DNA of 64,000 nt, taken from NCBI GenBank assembly GCA_020161615.1, contig JAIUPD010000005.1:124001-188000 (forward strand), written 5' to 3'. The translations under genes were made by a program, and so were the position numbers. Shown piece by piece: positions 32,381 through 43,308 of this stretch (position 1 is its first letter; each line of letters begins with the position of its first letter). Source of the stretch: Pseudomonadota bacterium. GTDB lineage: Bacteria; Pseudomonadota; Alphaproteobacteria; Rhodobacterales; Rhodobacteraceae. The notes beneath the pieces are model-generated. The model was not told where the DNA came from. It worked only from the letters and a program-made list of their open reading frames with translations, and searched no databases.

Positions 32381-32806
32381 CTAGTCGGTGACCACGACGC
32401 GCATGTTCTCCATTCCCTGCTCCTGCACCATGGCGAAGAGCAGCGAGGCATTCTCCTCGTCCAGCCGCACGCAGCCGGCCGAGGCCGGGCGGCCCAGGCG
32501 ACTGACCGCATCGGTGGCATGGATCGCGTAATCGCCGTCATAGAAGATGGCGAAATACATCGGCGCGTTGTTGTAGCGGCTCGATCGGTGCCAGCGCGAC
32601 AGCCATTGCGGCTGCCATTCGCCGCGCGGCGTGATCTTGCCAGCCCGCGCGGTCGAGACCGGCCATTCATAGCGCAGCATGCCGTCGACATAGAGGTAAA
32701 GCGTCTGCTCCGACACGCTGACGCGGGCGACAATCGCCTCGGCACCGGCCGATACGGGTGCGAGCAACAGGGCAGCCGCAACCGCGGCCCTGATCTTGGA
32801 CTTCAT
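32381..32806 (-). CDS. L,D-transpeptidase (YkuD family), periplasmic
   Basis: The 141-residue protein has a signal peptide (about residues 1-22, MKSKIRAAVAAALLLAPVSAGA) and a minimal YkuD catalytic domain. The active-site pattern is complete: His96 in IHATDA, Gly105, Ser109, and Cys112-Val-Arg114 in SAGCVRL. Such enzymes cross-link peptidoglycan or attach lipoproteins through a cysteine acyl intermediate. There is no separate peptidoglycan-binding domain, so it is a compact member. It ends before a clear terminator. Confidence 0.9.
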   Translation of the reverse strand: MKSKIRAAVAAALLLAPVSAGAEAIVARVSVSEQTLYLYVDGMLRYEWPVSTARAGKITPRGEWQPQWLSRWHRSSRYNNAPMYFAIFYDGDYAIHATDAVSRLGRPASAGCVRLDEENASLLFAMVQEQGMENMRVVVTD

Positions 32807-32924
32807 TCCAACCCCCCGGTGGAAAAGGACTTTTACGAACGGACGTGGCAGCGCCCATCGGGTCCAGTTCCCCAAAGCGGGAGTGCGGAGTCAAGAAATC
32901 CGGCTGAAATCCGCCGATTCCGCC

Positions 32925-33608
32925 TCAACCTGTTGCGATTCTGCCCGCATCGAGCCGCAGGATGCGGTCCATTCGGGCAGCGAGGTCCAGGTTATGCGTG
33001 GCGATCAGCGCGGAAAGGCCGGTGTCGCGCACCAGATCCATCAAGACGCCAAACACCTGGTCCGAGGTTCCGGGGTCCAGGTTGCCGGTCGGCTCGTCGG
33101 CCAGCAGGATCCGCGGCTGGTTGGCCATGGCCCGGCAAAAGGCCACCCGCTGCTGCTCGCCCCCCGACAATTGCGCCGGCCGATGCCCGCCCCGGGGCGA
33201 CAGCCCGACCTTCTGCAACAGCGCCTCGGCCCGGGCCTGGGCCTCGGAGCGCGAGACGCCATTGGCCAGCTGCGGCAGGACGATGTTCTCGGCCGCGGTG
33301 AATTCGGGCAGCAGATGGTGGAATTGATAGATGAAACCGACCTGCTGGCGGCGGGCGGCGGTGCGGGCGGCGTCGCCCATCCGCGTCATGTCCAGCCCGT
33401 CGATCACCACCTGCCCCTGGTCGGCCGTATCCAGCAGCCCCGCGATATGCAGCAGCGTCGATTTCCCCGCGCCCGAGGGGGCGACCAGCCCCACCACCTC
33501 GCCCCGCGCCAGTTCCAGCGAGGCACCGCGCAGCACCTCGACCGGCCCGGCGGTGCCGCCGCGATAGGTCTTGACGATCCCGTCCAGGATCAGGGCGGGA
33601 TCACTCAT
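32925..33608 (-). CDS. lolD: lipoprotein-releasing ABC transporter ATP-binding protein LolD
   Basis: The 227-residue ATPase drives release of lipoproteins from the inner membrane to the LolA chaperone. Walker [10 protein letters not shown] (43-51), signature LSGGEQQR, Walker [13 protein letters not shown] and switch His in ATHNLD are intact. The gene overlaps lolC by 8 bp, so the two are translated together as a transporter complex. Confidence 0.94.
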   Translation of the reverse strand: MSDPALILDGIVKTYRGGTAGPVEVLRGASLELARGEVVGLVAPSGAGKSTLLHIAGLLDTADQGQVVIDGLDMTRMGDAARTAARRQQVGFIYQFHHLLPEFTAAENIVLPQLANGVSRSEAQARAEALLQKVGLSPRGGHRPAQLSGGEQQRVAFCRAMANQPRILLADEPTGNLDPGTSDQVFGVLMDLVRDTGLSALIATHNLDLAARMDRILRLDAGRIATG

Positions 33609-34887
33609 AGCGCAGGGCCTCGACCGGGTTCATCCGCGCCGCGCGGCGGGCGGGAAAGAGGGTGACGATGAAGGACAGACCCAGCGACAACGACACGGCC
33701 TTGAGCACGTCCCACAGCCTGAGTTCGGCGGGCAGCGCATAGATCCCGCGGATCGAGGCATCCCAGACCCCGCCCCCGGCCACGTAATTCACGAACGCGA
33801 AAATCGGATCGATGTAGAGGGCGAACAGGCAGCCGGCGATCACCCCGATTCCCGTCCCCACCACCCCGATGAGCGAGCCGCAGAGGAAAAAGACCCGCAG
33901 GATCGACCCTTCCGACAGCCCCATGGTCCGCAGGATGCCGATATCGCGGCCCTTGTTCTTCACCAGCATGATCAGGCCCGAGATGATGTTCATCGCCGCG
34001 ATCAGCACCAGGATCGACAGGATGATGAACATCACGTTGTCCTCGATGTCCAAGGCCCGCAGGAAGCTGCCGGCGCTGTCGCGCCAGCTCCAGATCATCG
34101 CCCGTTCACCGGCGGCGCGCAGCAGCGGGTAGGTCATGTCCTCGACATGCTCGGGATCGGTGAGCATCACCTCGATCTCGTCCGCCACTCCGTCGCGGTT
34201 GAAGAAGCTCTGCGCCTCGGTGAAGGGCAGATAGACCCTTGTGCGGTCGATGTCATAGCGTCCGGCGCTGAAGATATAGACCACCTCATAGGCGTTGACC
34301 CGGGGGCTGATGCCGAAGGCGGTCTGCACCCCCTCGGGCGAGATGATGCGGATCCGGTCGCCGACCTGAACCTGCAATTCGCGGGCCACGCCCTCGCCAA
34401 TGGCGATCCCGTCTTCGAACCGCTCGATATCGCCGCGGGCGCGCTCGGACCGGGCGATCCGGGGAATGGCAAGAAGGTCCTCGGTACGGATACCGAAGAC
34501 CTCGACCCCGGCGTTGCGTCCGCCGTTCGAGGCCATGACCTGCCCCTTGATCAGGGGTGCCGCGCTGATGACACCCGGCACCGCCGCCAGCCGCGCGGCC
34601 ACCGCATCATAATCCTCGATCGTGTTCGACATCTGGCCGGTGGGGCTGACGGACGAGGTGTAATAGACCGTCGCGTGGGCATTGGCGCCGAGGATCGTAT
34701 CCACGAACTCCGACCGGAAGCCCGAGCGTACCGCCAGCGTCGCGATCAGCGCAAAGACCGCCAGCGCCACGCCAATCAGCGAAATCAGCGTCATCACGCT
34801 GACGCCGCCCTCATGGCGACGGGCCCTGAGATAGCGCCAGGCGATCTGCCATTCAAAGGCGGCGAAGGGCGGGGTCTTGGCGGGCAT
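33601..34887 (-). CDS. lolC: lipoprotein-releasing ABC transporter permease LolC/LolE
   Basis: The 428-residue permease has the MacB-like plan: one span near residues 27-50, a large periplasmic domain (~51-275), then three spans (~278-400) with the FtsX-like ending [16 protein letters not shown]. The [14 protein letters not shown] start is typical of LolC/E. Only one permease is present, as in many alphaproteobacteria where LolC/E acts as a homodimer. Start at 34887 lacks a strong ribosome site. It overlaps lolD by 8 bp. Confidence 0.92.
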   Translation of the reverse strand: MPAKTPPFAAFEWQIAWRYLRARRHEGGVSVMTLISLIGVALAVFALIATLAVRSGFRSEFVDTILGANAHATVYYTSSVSPTGQMSNTIEDYDAVAARLAAVPGVISAAPLIKGQVMASNGGRNAGVEVFGIRTEDLLAIPRIARSERARGDIERFEDGIAIGEGVARELQVQVGDRIRIISPEGVQTAFGISPRVNAYEVVYIFSAGRYDIDRTRVYLPFTEAQSFFNRDGVADEIEVMLTDPEHVEDMTYPLLRAAGERAMIWSWRDSAGSFLRALDIEDNVMFIILSILVLIAAMNIISGLIMLVKNKGRDIGILRTMGLSEGSILRVFFLCGSLIGVVGTGIGVIAGCLFALYIDPIFAFVNYVAGGGVWDASIRGIYALPAELRLWDVLKAVSLSLGLSFIVTLFPARRAARMNPVEALRYE

Positions 34888-34989
34888 GTCGGGGACGGTC
34901 CGGCGAGGGGCGCGCGGGAGCCCGCGCAAGGCGTGCGCAAGGTCGGGCGAAAGGCTGATGCGGTCAAGGGGGGTCTTGGTCACGCTGTC

Positions 34990-35015
34990 GTAGTGTATAG
35001 TATTCTTTACATTAC
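34990..35015. promoter_or_regulatory. inverted repeat in the lolC / membrane-protein divergent promoter
   Basis: GTAGTGTA and TACATTAC (7 of 8 paired) are separated by ten A/T-rich bases. The right arm overlaps TTTACA, a plausible -35 for the plus-strand genes. The XRE-type regulator encoded downstream is the natural candidate to bind here. Confidence 0.45.
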
Positions 35016-35067
35016 GTCTGCTTTGCCATACATGGTGTCCAATCGAGTCGACCTTTGAGAGCCCGCC

Positions 35068-35514
35068 ATGTCCTTTACCGAACGCAGCACGATTGCCGAG
35101 CTGGTCACCTCGCTCGCCGTGATCGCGCTTTTCACCTGGGTGATCGTCACCCGTCAGGCCGAGGGCGCCTTTTCGGGACCCGAGGGGTTGCAGACCTGGG
35201 CCCGGCAGATCCTCTGGATGATCCCGGTGGGGATCGGCCTGGGCATCGGCGTCAGCATCCTTCTGGCGCTGGCCTATCACGTCACCCTGCGCGAGGCCTT
35301 CGACGGGCTGGTCGATGAACGCGACCGGATCATCGTGCTTTTCGGCTGGAAGGTCACGGCGATCACCATCTCCACCGGTTTCGTCGCCGCTCTGGTGGCG
35401 CTGGCCTGGGGGGTGACGCCGCTGCTGGCGCTGAACCTGATGCTGGCGTCTTTCGCAGCGGGCGACCTTGCCGGAAATGCCGCGCGGCTCTGGCGTTACC
35501 GGCGGGGGTACTGA
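35068..35514 (+). CDS. DUF2178-like membrane protein partnered with an XRE regulator
   Basis: The 148-residue protein has four hydrophobic segments (about residues 10-27, 46-70, 86-110, 113-130) in two hairpins, with a charged loop REAFDGLVDERDRII between them. It is followed 4 bp later by a short XRE regulator, an arrangement typical of small membrane-protein/HTH pairs whose function is unknown. A GAGAG site lies upstream of the ATG. Confidence 0.72.
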   Translation: MSFTERSTIAELVTSLAVIALFTWVIVTRQAEGAFSGPEGLQTWARQILWMIPVGIGLGIGVSILLALAYHVTLREAFDGLVDERDRIIVLFGWKVTAITISTGFVAALVALAWGVTPLLALNLMLASFAAGDLAGNAARLWRYRRGY

Positions 35515-35518
35515 GCCC

Positions 35519-35725
35519 TTGCCCCAGATCACCAACTCGATCCGCCGCCTGCGTTTCGATGCGGGCGAAATGACCCAGAAGGATTTGGCGGCACGCGCGG
35601 GTGTCACGCGGCAGACGATCAACGCGCTCGAAGCCGGGAAATACGCCCCCACCCTGGACCTGGCGTTTCGCATCGCCCGGGTCTTCGGCAAACCCCTGGA
35701 GGAGGTCTTCCAGTATGACGAATGA
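35519..35725 (+). CDS. XRE-family (Cro/C1-type) helix-turn-helix regulator, TTG start
   Basis: The 68-residue protein is almost only an HTH_3 domain: MTQKDLAARAGVTRQTINALEAGKYAPTLDLAFRIARVFGKPLEEVF. TTG at 35519 gives the usual N-terminus LPQITNSIRRLR four bases after the preceding stop, with GGGGGTACTGAG as ribosome site; an ATG 17 codons upstream lies inside the neighbour in another frame. The gene overlaps the next one by 11 bp. The family often represses its own operon. Confidence 0.8.
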   Translation: MPQITNSIRRLRFDAGEMTQKDLAARAGVTRQTINALEAGKYAPTLDLAFRIARVFGKPLEEVFQYDE

Positions 35726-36689
35726 GACGATGAAGGCCGCGACCGCGCGGCGCTATGGCGGACCCGAGGTCATGGCGATCGAGGATGTGCCCCGCCCGGT
35801 TCCCGGCCCCGGCCAGGTGCTGGTCAAGGTCGCGGCCTTCGGCGTGACGCGCGGCGATGCCCGGATCCGCGGGCTCGACGTGCCGCGCGGCATGGGGCCG
35901 ATGGTGCGGGCCGTCTTCGGCTGGACCCGCCCCCGGCGTCCGGTTCCGGGGCGCGAGGTCGCCGGAGCCATCGCGGCGCTTGGCGCGGGTGTGAGCGGCT
36001 GGGACCTGGGCGAGCCGGTTCTTGGCATCACCGACGGCATGAGCATGGGCGCGGGCGCCGAATATTGCCTGATTACGGCGACGAAACTGCTGGCCCGCCG
36101 CCCCCCGACGCTGACCCCGGCCGAGGCCGCCGCCCTGCCCTTCGGCCTGATGACGGCGGCCGATTTCCTGATCGACCAGATGGGGCTGCAACGCGGCGAG
36201 CGGCTGCTTGTCAATGGTGGCAGCGGGGCCGTGGGCCTCGCCGCGCTCTGGCTCGGCGCGCATCTGGGGACCGAGGTGACGGGTGTCGCGTCCCCTGCCA
36301 ACCATGCCGCCATGCTCGAGGCCGGGGCGCATAAGGTCGCCGATTACGCACAGACCCTGCCACCCGGCCCCTTCGACGCGATCCTCGACGTGGCCGGGAC
36401 GCTGCCCTATGCCAAGGCCGCGCCGCTGCTGGCGCCGGGCGGACGGCTTGGCGTCGTCACCGCCGATCTGGCCGGGCAGATCGGGGCGGGGCTGCGGCCG
36501 AAGCGTGGCGCGCACCGGCTCTGCGCCGGGGTGATCAAGGAGACGCCAGCCGCCCTCGCCCGCGTCCTCGACCTGCACGCGCAGGGTTACCGGCCCGAAA
36601 TCGCCGCCCTGCCGCTGGCCGAGATTCAAGAGGCGCATCGCCGCGCCTCCTCGGGCCACAAGCGCGGCAATGTGGTGGTGGTGCTATAG
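35715..36689 (+). CDS. zinc-independent NAD(P)-dependent alcohol dehydrogenase / quinone oxidoreductase-like
   Basis: A 324-residue MDR-superfamily protein. The GroES-like N-terminus ([19 protein letters not shown]) is followed by a Rossmann domain with [19 protein letters not shown]. The Cys ligands of zinc alcohol dehydrogenases are absent, placing it near quinone oxidoreductases. Start at 35715 follows GGAGG and overlaps the XRE gene by 11 bp. The stop TAG overlaps, through CTATAG, with the stop of the convergent hutU gene. Confidence 0.88.
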   Translation: MTNETMKAATARRYGGPEVMAIEDVPRPVPGPGQVLVKVAAFGVTRGDARIRGLDVPRGMGPMVRAVFGWTRPRRPVPGREVAGAIAALGAGVSGWDLGEPVLGITDGMSMGAGAEYCLITATKLLARRPPTLTPAEAAALPFGLMTAADFLIDQMGLQRGERLLVNGGSGAVGLAALWLGAHLGTEVTGVASPANHAAMLEAGAHKVADYAQTLPPGPFDAILDVAGTLPYAKAAPLLAPGGRLGVVTADLAGQIGAGLRPKRGAHRLCAGVIKETPAALARVLDLHAQGYRPEIAALPLAEIQEAHRRASSGHKRGNVVVVL

Positions 36690-38363
36690 AATCCCGGGCA
36701 GCGAGAGCTGATGCTCGCGCGCGCAATCCAGCGCGATCTCATAGCCCGCGTCCGCATGGCGCATCACCCCGGTGGCAGGGTCGTTCCACAAGACGCGACC
36801 CAGCCGCTTGTCCGCGGCCTCGGTCCCGTCGCAGACGATGACCATCCCCGCATGCTGGCTGAAGCCCATGCCGACGCCGCCGCCGTGGTGCAGGCTGACC
36901 CAGGTCGCGCCCGAAGCGGTGTTCAGCAGCGCGTTCAGCAGCGGCCAGTCCGACACCGCGTCCGAGCCGTCCTGCATCGCCTCGGTCTCGCGGTTGGGGC
37001 TGGCGACCGAGCCGGAATCGAGGTGATCGCGCCCGATCACCACCGGTGCCTTCAACTCGCCCTTGCGCACCATCTCGTTGAACGCGAGCCCCGCCCGGTG
37101 CCGGTCGCCAAGGCCGATCCAGCAGATCCGCGCCGGCAGGCCCTGGAAGGCGATCCGCTCGGCGGCCATGTCCAGCCAACGGTGCAGATGCGCGTTCTCA
37201 GGGAAGAGTTCCTTCATCTTGGCGTCGGTCTTCGCAATATCCTCGGGGTCACCGGACAGCGCGCACCAGCGGAAGGGCCCGATCCCCTTGCAGAACAGGG
37301 GCCGGATGTAGGCCGGCACGAAACCCGGGAAAGCGAACGCGTTTTCAAGACCTTCGTCCAGCGCCACCTGCCGGATGTTGTTGCCGTAATCCAGCGTCGG
37401 CACGCCCGCGTTCCAGAAATCGACCATCGCCGCGACATGCGCCTTCATGCTGGCCCGCGCCGCCTTCTCCACCCCTTTCGGATCGCTCTCCTGCTTCGCG
37501 CGCCACTCGGCGACCGACCAGCCGAGGGGCAGGTATCCATGGACAGGATCGTGGGCCGAGGTCTGGTCGGTCACGATATCCGGCCGCACCTCGCCTGCCT
37601 TCATCCGCCGCACGAGTTCCGGGAAAACCTCGGCCGCGTTGCCGATCAAGGCCACGGATTTGGCCTCGCCCTTTGCGGTCCAGTCCGCGATCATGGCCAG
37701 CGCCTCGTCGAGCGTATGCGCCTTCGCGTCGCAATAGCGGGTGCGGATGCGGAAATCGGCCCGCGTCTCGTCGCATTCGACGGCCAGACAGCAGGCGCCT
37801 GCCATCACCGCCGCCAGCGGCTGCGCGCCGCCCATGCCGCCCAGACCCGCGGTCAGGATCCATTTGCCACGCAGGCTGCCGCCGTAATGCTGGCGCCCGG
37901 CCTCGGCAAAAGTCTCGTAGGTTCCCTGCACAATGCCTTGGGTTCCAATGTAAATCCAGGACCCGGCGGTCATCTGGCCATACATCATCAACCCGGCCTT
38001 ATCGAGCTTGTTGAAATGATCCCAATTGGCCCAATGCGGCACCAGATTCGAGTTGGCAATCAGCACCCGGGGCGCATCGGCATGGGTCTGGAACACCCCG
38101 ACCGGCTTGCCGGACTGCACCAGAAGAGTCTGGTCATCCTCCAGCGTTTTCAACGTGCTGACGATCAGATCGAAATCCTTCCAGGTCCGCGCTGCCCGGC
38201 CGATCCCGCCATAGACCACCAGTTCATGCGGGTTCTCGGCCACGTCGGGATGCAGGTTGTTCATCAGCATCCGCATCGCCGCCTCGGTCTGCCAGGATTT
38301 CGCGGTGCGGTTGGGACCGGTCGGCGGAAAGATGTCGCGGGTGTTGTGACGGGGATTGTTCAT
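36684..38363 (-). CDS. hutU: urocanate hydratase
   Basis: The 559-residue NAD-containing enzyme converts urocanate to imidazolone propionate, step two of histidine breakdown. Recognisable segments are [29 protein letters not shown], the conserved [14 protein letters not shown] with the active-site region, and GNNIRQVA. Full length. It is the last gene of the hutI-H-G-U series, 18 bp after hutG. AAAGGGAA precedes the ATG. Confidence 0.97.
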   Translation of the reverse strand: MNNPRHNTRDIFPPTGPNRTAKSWQTEAAMRMLMNNLHPDVAENPHELVVYGGIGRAARTWKDFDLIVSTLKTLEDDQTLLVQSGKPVGVFQTHADAPRVLIANSNLVPHWANWDHFNKLDKAGLMMYGQMTAGSWIYIGTQGIVQGTYETFAEAGRQHYGGSLRGKWILTAGLGGMGGAQPLAAVMAGACCLAVECDETRADFRIRTRYCDAKAHTLDEALAMIADWTAKGEAKSVALIGNAAEVFPELVRRMKAGEVRPDIVTDQTSAHDPVHGYLPLGWSVAEWRAKQESDPKGVEKAARASMKAHVAAMVDFWNAGVPTLDYGNNIRQVALDEGLENAFAFPGFVPAYIRPLFCKGIGPFRWCALSGDPEDIAKTDAKMKELFPENAHLHRWLDMAAERIAFQGLPARICWIGLGDRHRAGLAFNEMVRKGELKAPVVIGRDHLDSGSVASPNRETEAMQDGSDAVSDWPLLNALLNTASGATWVSLHHGGGVGMGFSQHAGMVIVCDGTEAADKRLGRVLWNDPATGVMRHADAGYEIALDCAREHQLSLPGIL

Positions 38364-38381
38364 CGGATTTCCCTTTCAGGA

Positions 38382-39185
38382 TCAGCGCGTTGAGGCGCGA
38401 AGTTGCGGGGCGAGAGCCACGAGGCCCTCGAGAATGGTCTTGAGATACACGCGCAAGGCCTCGGCCTTTGCCGGGTCGTAGGCGAAGGGTGGTTCCTCGG
38501 TCGTCAGATGCGTCGCTTGCGCCAGCTCCATCTGAAGCGCATGGACGCCGTTCCCGGGCTGGCCGTAGTGCCGCGTCGTCCAGCCACCCTTGAAACGACC
38601 GTTGAGGATCGCGCTGTAACCCTTTGCCTTGAAACAGATCTCGGCCACCAGCCGCTCGACCCGCGGATCGCAGGAGGCACCGCTCGCCGTGCCGATGTTG
38701 AAATCCGGTAGCACCCCCTCAAACAGGAAGGGAATGCGCGAGCGGATCGAATGGCAATCGTAGAGCACCGCCACACCCTGCGCCGCCCGAACCCGCGCCA
38801 CCTGCTCAGCCAAGGCGGCATGATAGGGCTGGTGGAAGCGGCGGCGGCGGTCCTCGACCTCGGCGGCGTCAGGGGGCATCTCCCAGATCGGCACCCCGTC
38901 GAAATCGGTCAGCGGCACCAGCCCGGTGGTATTCTGCCCAGGGTAGAGGCTTTCCCCGTCCGGCGGGCGGTTGGCGTCGATGACATAGCGGTGGAACGTC
39001 GCCCGAACGATGGTCACATCGGGCAGCAAGTCCTTGTAGAGACGATCGATATGCCAATCCGTGTCAGCCAGTATCCGGCCGCGCGCATTGAGCCTTTCGA
39101 CGATCTCGGGCGGCAGGAAGGTGCCGGTATGCGGCAGGCCCAGGATCAGCGGGCCCCCACCTTCGATGACCTCCACCGGGCTCAC
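38382..39185 (-). CDS. hutG: N-formylglutamate deformylase
   Basis: The 267-residue enzyme cleaves N-formylglutamate to glutamate and formate, the last step after HutF. It has [23 protein letters not shown] and [11 protein letters not shown], all typical of the FGase family. The start is GTG at 39185, sharing four bases with the hutH stop (GTGA), which gives [10 protein letters not shown] as N-terminus. No ATG exists before the conserved region. Confidence 0.93.
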   Translation of the reverse strand: MSPVEVIEGGGPLILGLPHTGTFLPPEIVERLNARGRILADTDWHIDRLYKDLLPDVTIVRATFHRYVIDANRPPDGESLYPGQNTTGLVPLTDFDGVPIWEMPPDAAEVEDRRRRFHQPYHAALAEQVARVRAAQGVAVLYDCHSIRSRIPFLFEGVLPDFNIGTASGASCDPRVERLVAEICFKAKGYSAILNGRFKGGWTTRHYGQPGNGVHALQMELAQATHLTTEEPPFAYDPAKAEALRVYLKTILEGLVALAPQLRASTR

Positions 39186-40699
39186 AGCGCGAACTCCAGC
39201 CCGGCGGCTCGCGCCAGCGTATCGGCGCGGATCAGGGCAGCGGCGCGCTCGATTTCCGGGGCCAGGTAGCGATCCTCGGCCAGCGGCGGCACCACCTGCC
39301 GAAGGGCCGAGACCGCATCGGCCAGCCGCGCCGCGGTCGCCAGCGGCGCACGGTAATGGATGCCCTGCGCCGCGCAGAGCGCCTCGACCCCCAGGATCAC
39401 CGACAGGTTGGCGTTCATCCGCTGCAGGCGCCGCGCGCCATGAGCAGCCATGCTGACATGATCCTCCTGATTGGCCGAGGTCGGGGTGGAATCGGTCGAA
39501 CAAGGATGGGCAAGGTGTTTGTTTTCGCTCATCAAAGCGGCGGTCGTCACCTCGGCGATCATATAGCCGGAATTGAGCCCGGGATCGGGCGTCAGGAAAG
39601 GCGGAAGGTCGTGGCTCAGCGTCGGATCGACCATCAGCGCCACCCGCCGCTGGGCGATGGCGCCGATCTCGGCCAGGGCCAGCGCGGTGATATCGGCAGC
39701 GAAAGCAACGGGTTCGGCGTGGAAGTTCCCGCCCGAGAAAATGCCATCCGCCGTCACCAGCGGGTTGTCGGTCACTGCGTTCGCCTCGACCTCCAGCGTG
39801 CCCGCCACCTGCCGCAGCAGATCCACCGCCGCGCCCAGCACCTGCGGCTGGCAGCGGATGCAATAGGGGTCCTGCACGCGGCTGTCGCCGTCGCGGTGGC
39901 TCTCGCGGATCTCGGATCCCGCCATCAGCCCGCGCATCGCCGCCGCCACCTCGATCTGCCCGCGATGACCGCGCAAGGTGTGGATCGCCGGTTGCAGGGG
40001 TGCCGTCGAGCCCATGATCGCATCGGTCGAGAGGCAGCCGGTCACCAGCGCCGCCCGGGCCAGACGCCAGCCGTCGAAGAGTCCGGTGAGGGCGAGCGCG
40101 GTGGAAAACTGGGTGCCGTTGATCAGCGCAAGCCCTTCCTTCGGGCCCAGCGTGATCGGCTGAATAGAAGCCTTTTCAAGGGCTTCCGCGCCACTCATGC
40201 GCTGATCCCCGACCAGCGCCTCGCCATGTCCCAGCATCACCGCCGTCATATGCGCAAGCGGCGCGAGGTCGCCCGAGGCCCCGACCGAGCCCTGCGCGGG
40301 CACCAGCGGCGTGACGCCCGCGGCGATCAGCGTCTCGATCTGGGCGATGACCTCCCACCGCACGCCCGAGGCGCCGCGGCCGAGGCTCAGCAGCTTCAGC
40401 GCCATCATCAGCCGGGTGGTGGCGGGGTCCAGCGCCTCGCCCACGCCGCAGCAATGGCTGAGGATCAGGTTGCGTTGCAAGGTGGCGGTGTCCTCGGCCG
40501 CGATCTTGACCGAGGCGAGCTTGCCGAAGCCGGTGTTGACGCCATAGACGGCGGCCCCGCCTTCGGCGGCCTGGCGGACGCGCGCGGCAGCGGCCTCGAC
40601 GGCCGGACGGGCGGCGGGATCGAGCCGAAAGGCCGCGCCCTCGCGCCAGAGGGTTTCGAGCTGCGCAAGCGGGGTGGCACCGGGGGTGAGAATCAGCAT
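39182..40699 (-). CDS. hutH: histidine ammonia-lyase
   Basis: The 505-residue enzyme removes ammonia from histidine to give urocanate, the first step of the pathway. The MIO cofactor is formed from Ala141-Ser142-Gly143 in [14 protein letters not shown]. The Tyr in YGVNTGFG and the [10 protein letters not shown] segment are also intact. It overlaps hutI by 7 bp upstream and hutG by 4 bp downstream, so the operon is tightly coupled. Confidence 0.97.
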   Translation of the reverse strand: MLILTPGATPLAQLETLWREGAAFRLDPAARPAVEAAAARVRQAAEGGAAVYGVNTGFGKLASVKIAAEDTATLQRNLILSHCCGVGEALDPATTRLMMALKLLSLGRGASGVRWEVIAQIETLIAAGVTPLVPAQGSVGASGDLAPLAHMTAVMLGHGEALVGDQRMSGAEALEKASIQPITLGPKEGLALINGTQFSTALALTGLFDGWRLARAALVTGCLSTDAIMGSTAPLQPAIHTLRGHRGQIEVAAAMRGLMAGSEIRESHRDGDSRVQDPYCIRCQPQVLGAAVDLLRQVAGTLEVEANAVTDNPLVTADGIFSGGNFHAEPVAFAADITALALAEIGAIAQRRVALMVDPTLSHDLPPFLTPDPGLNSGYMIAEVTTAALMSENKHLAHPCSTDSTPTSANQEDHVSMAAHGARRLQRMNANLSVILGVEALCAAQGIHYRAPLATAARLADAVSALRQVVPPLAEDRYLAPEIERAAALIRADTLARAAGLEFAL

Positions 40700-41877
40700 T
40701 CCTGGCCTTCGAAATAACGGGTGTGAAGCGGGTTGAAACCGATGCGATAGGCCAGCTCGGCCGGATCCTCGACATCCCAGACGGCGAGATCGGCGCGCAG
40801 CCCCGGCGCGAGTCGCCCGCAATCGGTGACGCCGAGCGCGCGAGCGGCGTGTTCGGTCACGCCGCGCAGCGCCTCGTCCGGCGTCAGGCGGAAGAGCGTG
40901 CAGGCCATGTTCATCGCCAGCAGCAGCGAGGTCAGCGGCGAGGTGCCCGGGTTGGCATCCGTCGCCACCGCCATCGGCACGCCATGCGCGCGGAAGGCGG
41001 CGACCGGTGGCGCCTGCGTCTCGCGCAAAGCGTAGAAGGCGCCGGGCAGCAGGACGGCGACGGTGCCGGCGGCGGCCATCAGCCGCGCATCCTCGGCGGT
41101 CGCGTATTCGACATGGTCGGCGCTGAGCGCACCATAGCGGGCGGCGAGCGCGGTGCCGCCCAGATGCGAGAGCTGTTCGGCATGCAGCTTGACCGGCAGG
41201 TTCAGCACTTTCGCCGCATCGAAGACCCGGGCAATCTGTTCCGGCGAAAAGGCGATCCCCTCGCAGAACCCGTCCACCGCATCGACCAGCCCCTCGGCCA
41301 CCGCGGCCTGCAGGGCGGGGATACATATGTCAGACAGATAAACGTCTGGCATTCCCTTGTGGCTTTCAGGCAGCGCATGGGCGCCCAAGAAGCTGGTCAC
41401 TACCCGGATCCCCTGCCCCTGCCCCAAACGCCTGGCAACACGCAGTATTTTCAGCTCGGTCTCGATGTCGAGCCCATAGCCCGACTTGATTTCGACCAAG
41501 GCTACACCCTCGTTCCGCAGCGCTTTCAGCCGCGGCAGGGCCTGTTGATAAAGCTGCTCCTCGCTGGCCTCGCGGGTGGCGCGGACGGTCGAGACGATGC
41601 CGCCGCCGGCCCGGGCGATCTGCTCATAGGAGGCGCCTTCGAGCCGCAGCGCGAATTCGGCGGCGCGGTGGCCGCCATGCACCAGATGGGTGTGGCAATC
41701 GATGAGCGCGGGTGTGACCACCCGTCCGCCCAGGTCCCGCCGGGGGCCATCGTGGGTCAGCCCGGCCTCGGGCCCCGCATAGAGGATACGCCCCCCGCCG
41801 ATGGCCAGGGCCCCGCGACCCGGGGCGAAACCCGGGGCCAGCCGGGCATTGGTCAGGATCAGATCAGCCGATTCCAT
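40693..41877 (-). CDS. hutI: imidazolonepropionase
   Basis: The 394-residue metal amidohydrolase opens imidazolone propionate to formiminoglutamate. Metal ligands are in [10 protein letters not shown] and KLHAEQLSH, with [10 protein letters not shown] carrying the last Asp. Start at 41877 is preceded by GGAGG. It is the first gene of the hutIHGU unit and divergent from hutF, across a 66-bp promoter region with a HutC-type palindrome. Confidence 0.95.
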   Translation of the reverse strand: MESADLILTNARLAPGFAPGRGALAIGGGRILYAGPEAGLTHDGPRRDLGGRVVTPALIDCHTHLVHGGHRAAEFALRLEGASYEQIARAGGGIVSTVRATREASEEQLYQQALPRLKALRNEGVALVEIKSGYGLDIETELKILRVARRLGQGQGIRVVTSFLGAHALPESHKGMPDVYLSDICIPALQAAVAEGLVDAVDGFCEGIAFSPEQIARVFDAAKVLNLPVKLHAEQLSHLGGTALAARYGALSADHVEYATAEDARLMAAAGTVAVLLPGAFYALRETQAPPVAAFRAHGVPMAVATDANPGTSPLTSLLLAMNMACTLFRLTPDEALRGVTEHAARALGVTDCGRLAPGLRADLAVWDVEDPAELAYRIGFNPLHTRYFEGQEC

Positions 41878-41901
41878 CTTGTGCGCCTCCGTTCTTGGGC
41901 T

Positions 41902-41930
41902 AATATGTATATACTTATTTGACCCGTCAA
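41902..41930 (-). promoter_or_regulatory. promoter of hutIHGU
   Basis: TTGACG (-35, 41925-41930) and CATATT (-10, 41902-41907) are 17 bp apart on the minus strand, 25 bp before hutI. The HutC-like palindrome GTATATAC fills part of the spacer and would block polymerase when bound. Confidence 0.6.
41907..41914. promoter_or_regulatory. HutC operator candidate in the hut divergent region
   Basis: GTATATAC, flanked by TAATAT and TTATT, is a perfect palindrome close to the known HutC box (CTTGTATGTACAAG class, core GTATATAC). It sits between the hutI and hutF starts, so one site could control both directions with urocanate as inducer. Confidence 0.6.
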
Positions 41931-41943
41931 TACGGAGAATCCG

Positions 41944-43308
41944 ATGACCCGCCTCTGGGCCGACCAAGCGCTGCTCGAAACCGGATGGGCCGAGGAGGTG
42001 CGCGTCACGCTGGACGGCCCGCGCATCGCCCGGGTGGAAACGGGTGTGCCCGCCGCGCCCGGCGACCAGCGGCTCAACCTGCTGCTGCCCGCCCCCGCCA
42101 ACCTGCATTCGCATGCCTTTCAGCGCGCCATGGCCGGGATGACCGAACGGCGCGGCCCCTCGGCCAGCGACAGTTTCTGGACCTGGCGGCAGCTCATGTT
42201 CCGCTTCCTCGACCAGCTGACGCCCGAGGATGTGGAGGCGATCGCCGCCTATGTGCAGATGGAAATGCTGGAAGCGGGCTATGGCGCCTCGGTCGAGTTC
42301 CACTACCTGCACCACGCGCCGGGCGGACGCCCCTATGCCGACCCGGCCGAGATGTCGGCGCGGATCGTGGCCGGGGCGGCGCGGTCGGGGATCGGGCTGA
42401 CGCTGCTGCCGGTGCTCTACATGCAGGGCGGGTGCGACGGGCGGGCACTGGGGCCGGGCCAGGTGCGGTTCGGCAATGATGTCAGCGGCTTTGCGCGCAT
42501 TCTTGAGGGGGCGGAAACCGCGCTGCGGGCCTTGCCGGGGGACGCGCGCCTCGGCGTCGCTCCCCATTCGCTGCGGGCGGTGACGCCCGAGGCGCTGGCG
42601 GAAGCCGTCGCCCTCCGCCCCGACAGCCCCCTGCACATGCATCTCGCCGAACAGGTGGCCGAGGTCGAGGAGGTTCTGGCCTTCCACGGCGCCCGTCCGG
42701 TCGAATGGCTGCTGGCAAATGCCGAGGTCGAGAAGCGCTGGTGCCTGATCCATTGCACGCAGATGCAGCGGGCCGAGACGCTGGCGCTGGCCGCGACCGG
42801 CGCCGTGGCGGGGCTCTGCCCGATCACCGAAAGCTCGCTCGGCGACGGGATCTTCGACGGCGTGGCCTGGCTTCAGGCGCGCGGGCGCTTCGGCCTCGGC
42901 TCCGACAGTAACATCCGCATCGCGCTGACCGAAGAACTGCGGGTTCTGGAACATTCCCAGCGCCTGCGCGACCGGGGCCGGGCAATGCTGGCGACGGCGG
43001 AACATTCCACAGGTCGCGTGATCTATGAGGGGGCGGCGAAGGGCGGCGCGCAGGCCGCCGGGCGGCAGGCCGGGGTGATCGCGCCGGGGATGCTGGCCGA
43101 TCTGGTGGCGCTGGACGCGGGTTCGGTCGATCTGGAGGGACGGCGGGGCGACGCGCTCCTTGACAGCTGGATCTTCGCGGGCGACGACCGGGCAGTGCGC
43201 GAGGTCTGGTCGGCCGGGCGGCATCTGGTCACGGGCGGGCAGCACCGCGACCATGCCGCGATCGAGGCGGCCTATCGCGCGGTGGTGCGGCGATTGAAGG
43301 CGGCGTGA
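41944..43308 (+). CDS. hutF: formimidoylglutamate deiminase
   Basis: The 454-residue amidohydrolase deaminates N-formimino-glutamate to N-formyl-glutamate. It has [11 protein letters not shown] (metal-binding His pair near residue 54), [13 protein letters not shown] and [13 protein letters not shown], the HutF pattern. Together with HutG it forms the five-step pathway that releases formate instead of formamide. It is divergent from hutI and overlaps hutC by one base. Confidence 0.95.
   Translation: MTRLWADQALLETGWAEEVRVTLDGPRIARVETGVPAAPGDQRLNLLLPAPANLHSHAFQRAMAGMTERRGPSASDSFWTWRQLMFRFLDQLTPEDVEAIAAYVQMEMLEAGYGASVEFHYLHHAPGGRPYADPAEMSARIVAGAARSGIGLTLLPVLYMQGGCDGRALGPGQVRFGNDVSGFARILEGAETALRALPGDARLGVAPHSLRAVTPEALAEAVALRPDSPLHMHLAEQVAEVEEVLAFHGARPVEWLLANAEVEKRWCLIHCTQMQRAETLALAATGAVAGLCPITESSLGDGIFDGVAWLQARGRFGLGSDSNIRIALTEELRVLEHSQRLRDRGRAMLATAEHSTGRVIYEGAAKGGAQAAGRQAGVIAPGMLADLVALDAGSVDLEGRRGDALLDSWIFAGDDRAVREVWSAGRHLVTGGQHRDHAAIEAAYRAVVRRLKAA

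Noticed and set aside
35468..35518. ATG upstream of the XRE regulator
   Set aside because: Using it would add 17 residues (MPEMPRGSG...) from inside the neighbouring gene in another frame; the family N-terminus begins at the TTG.
36711..38393. 560-codon frame opposite hutU
   Set aside because: Shadow of hutU; no recognisable domain, whereas hutU is full length and conserved.
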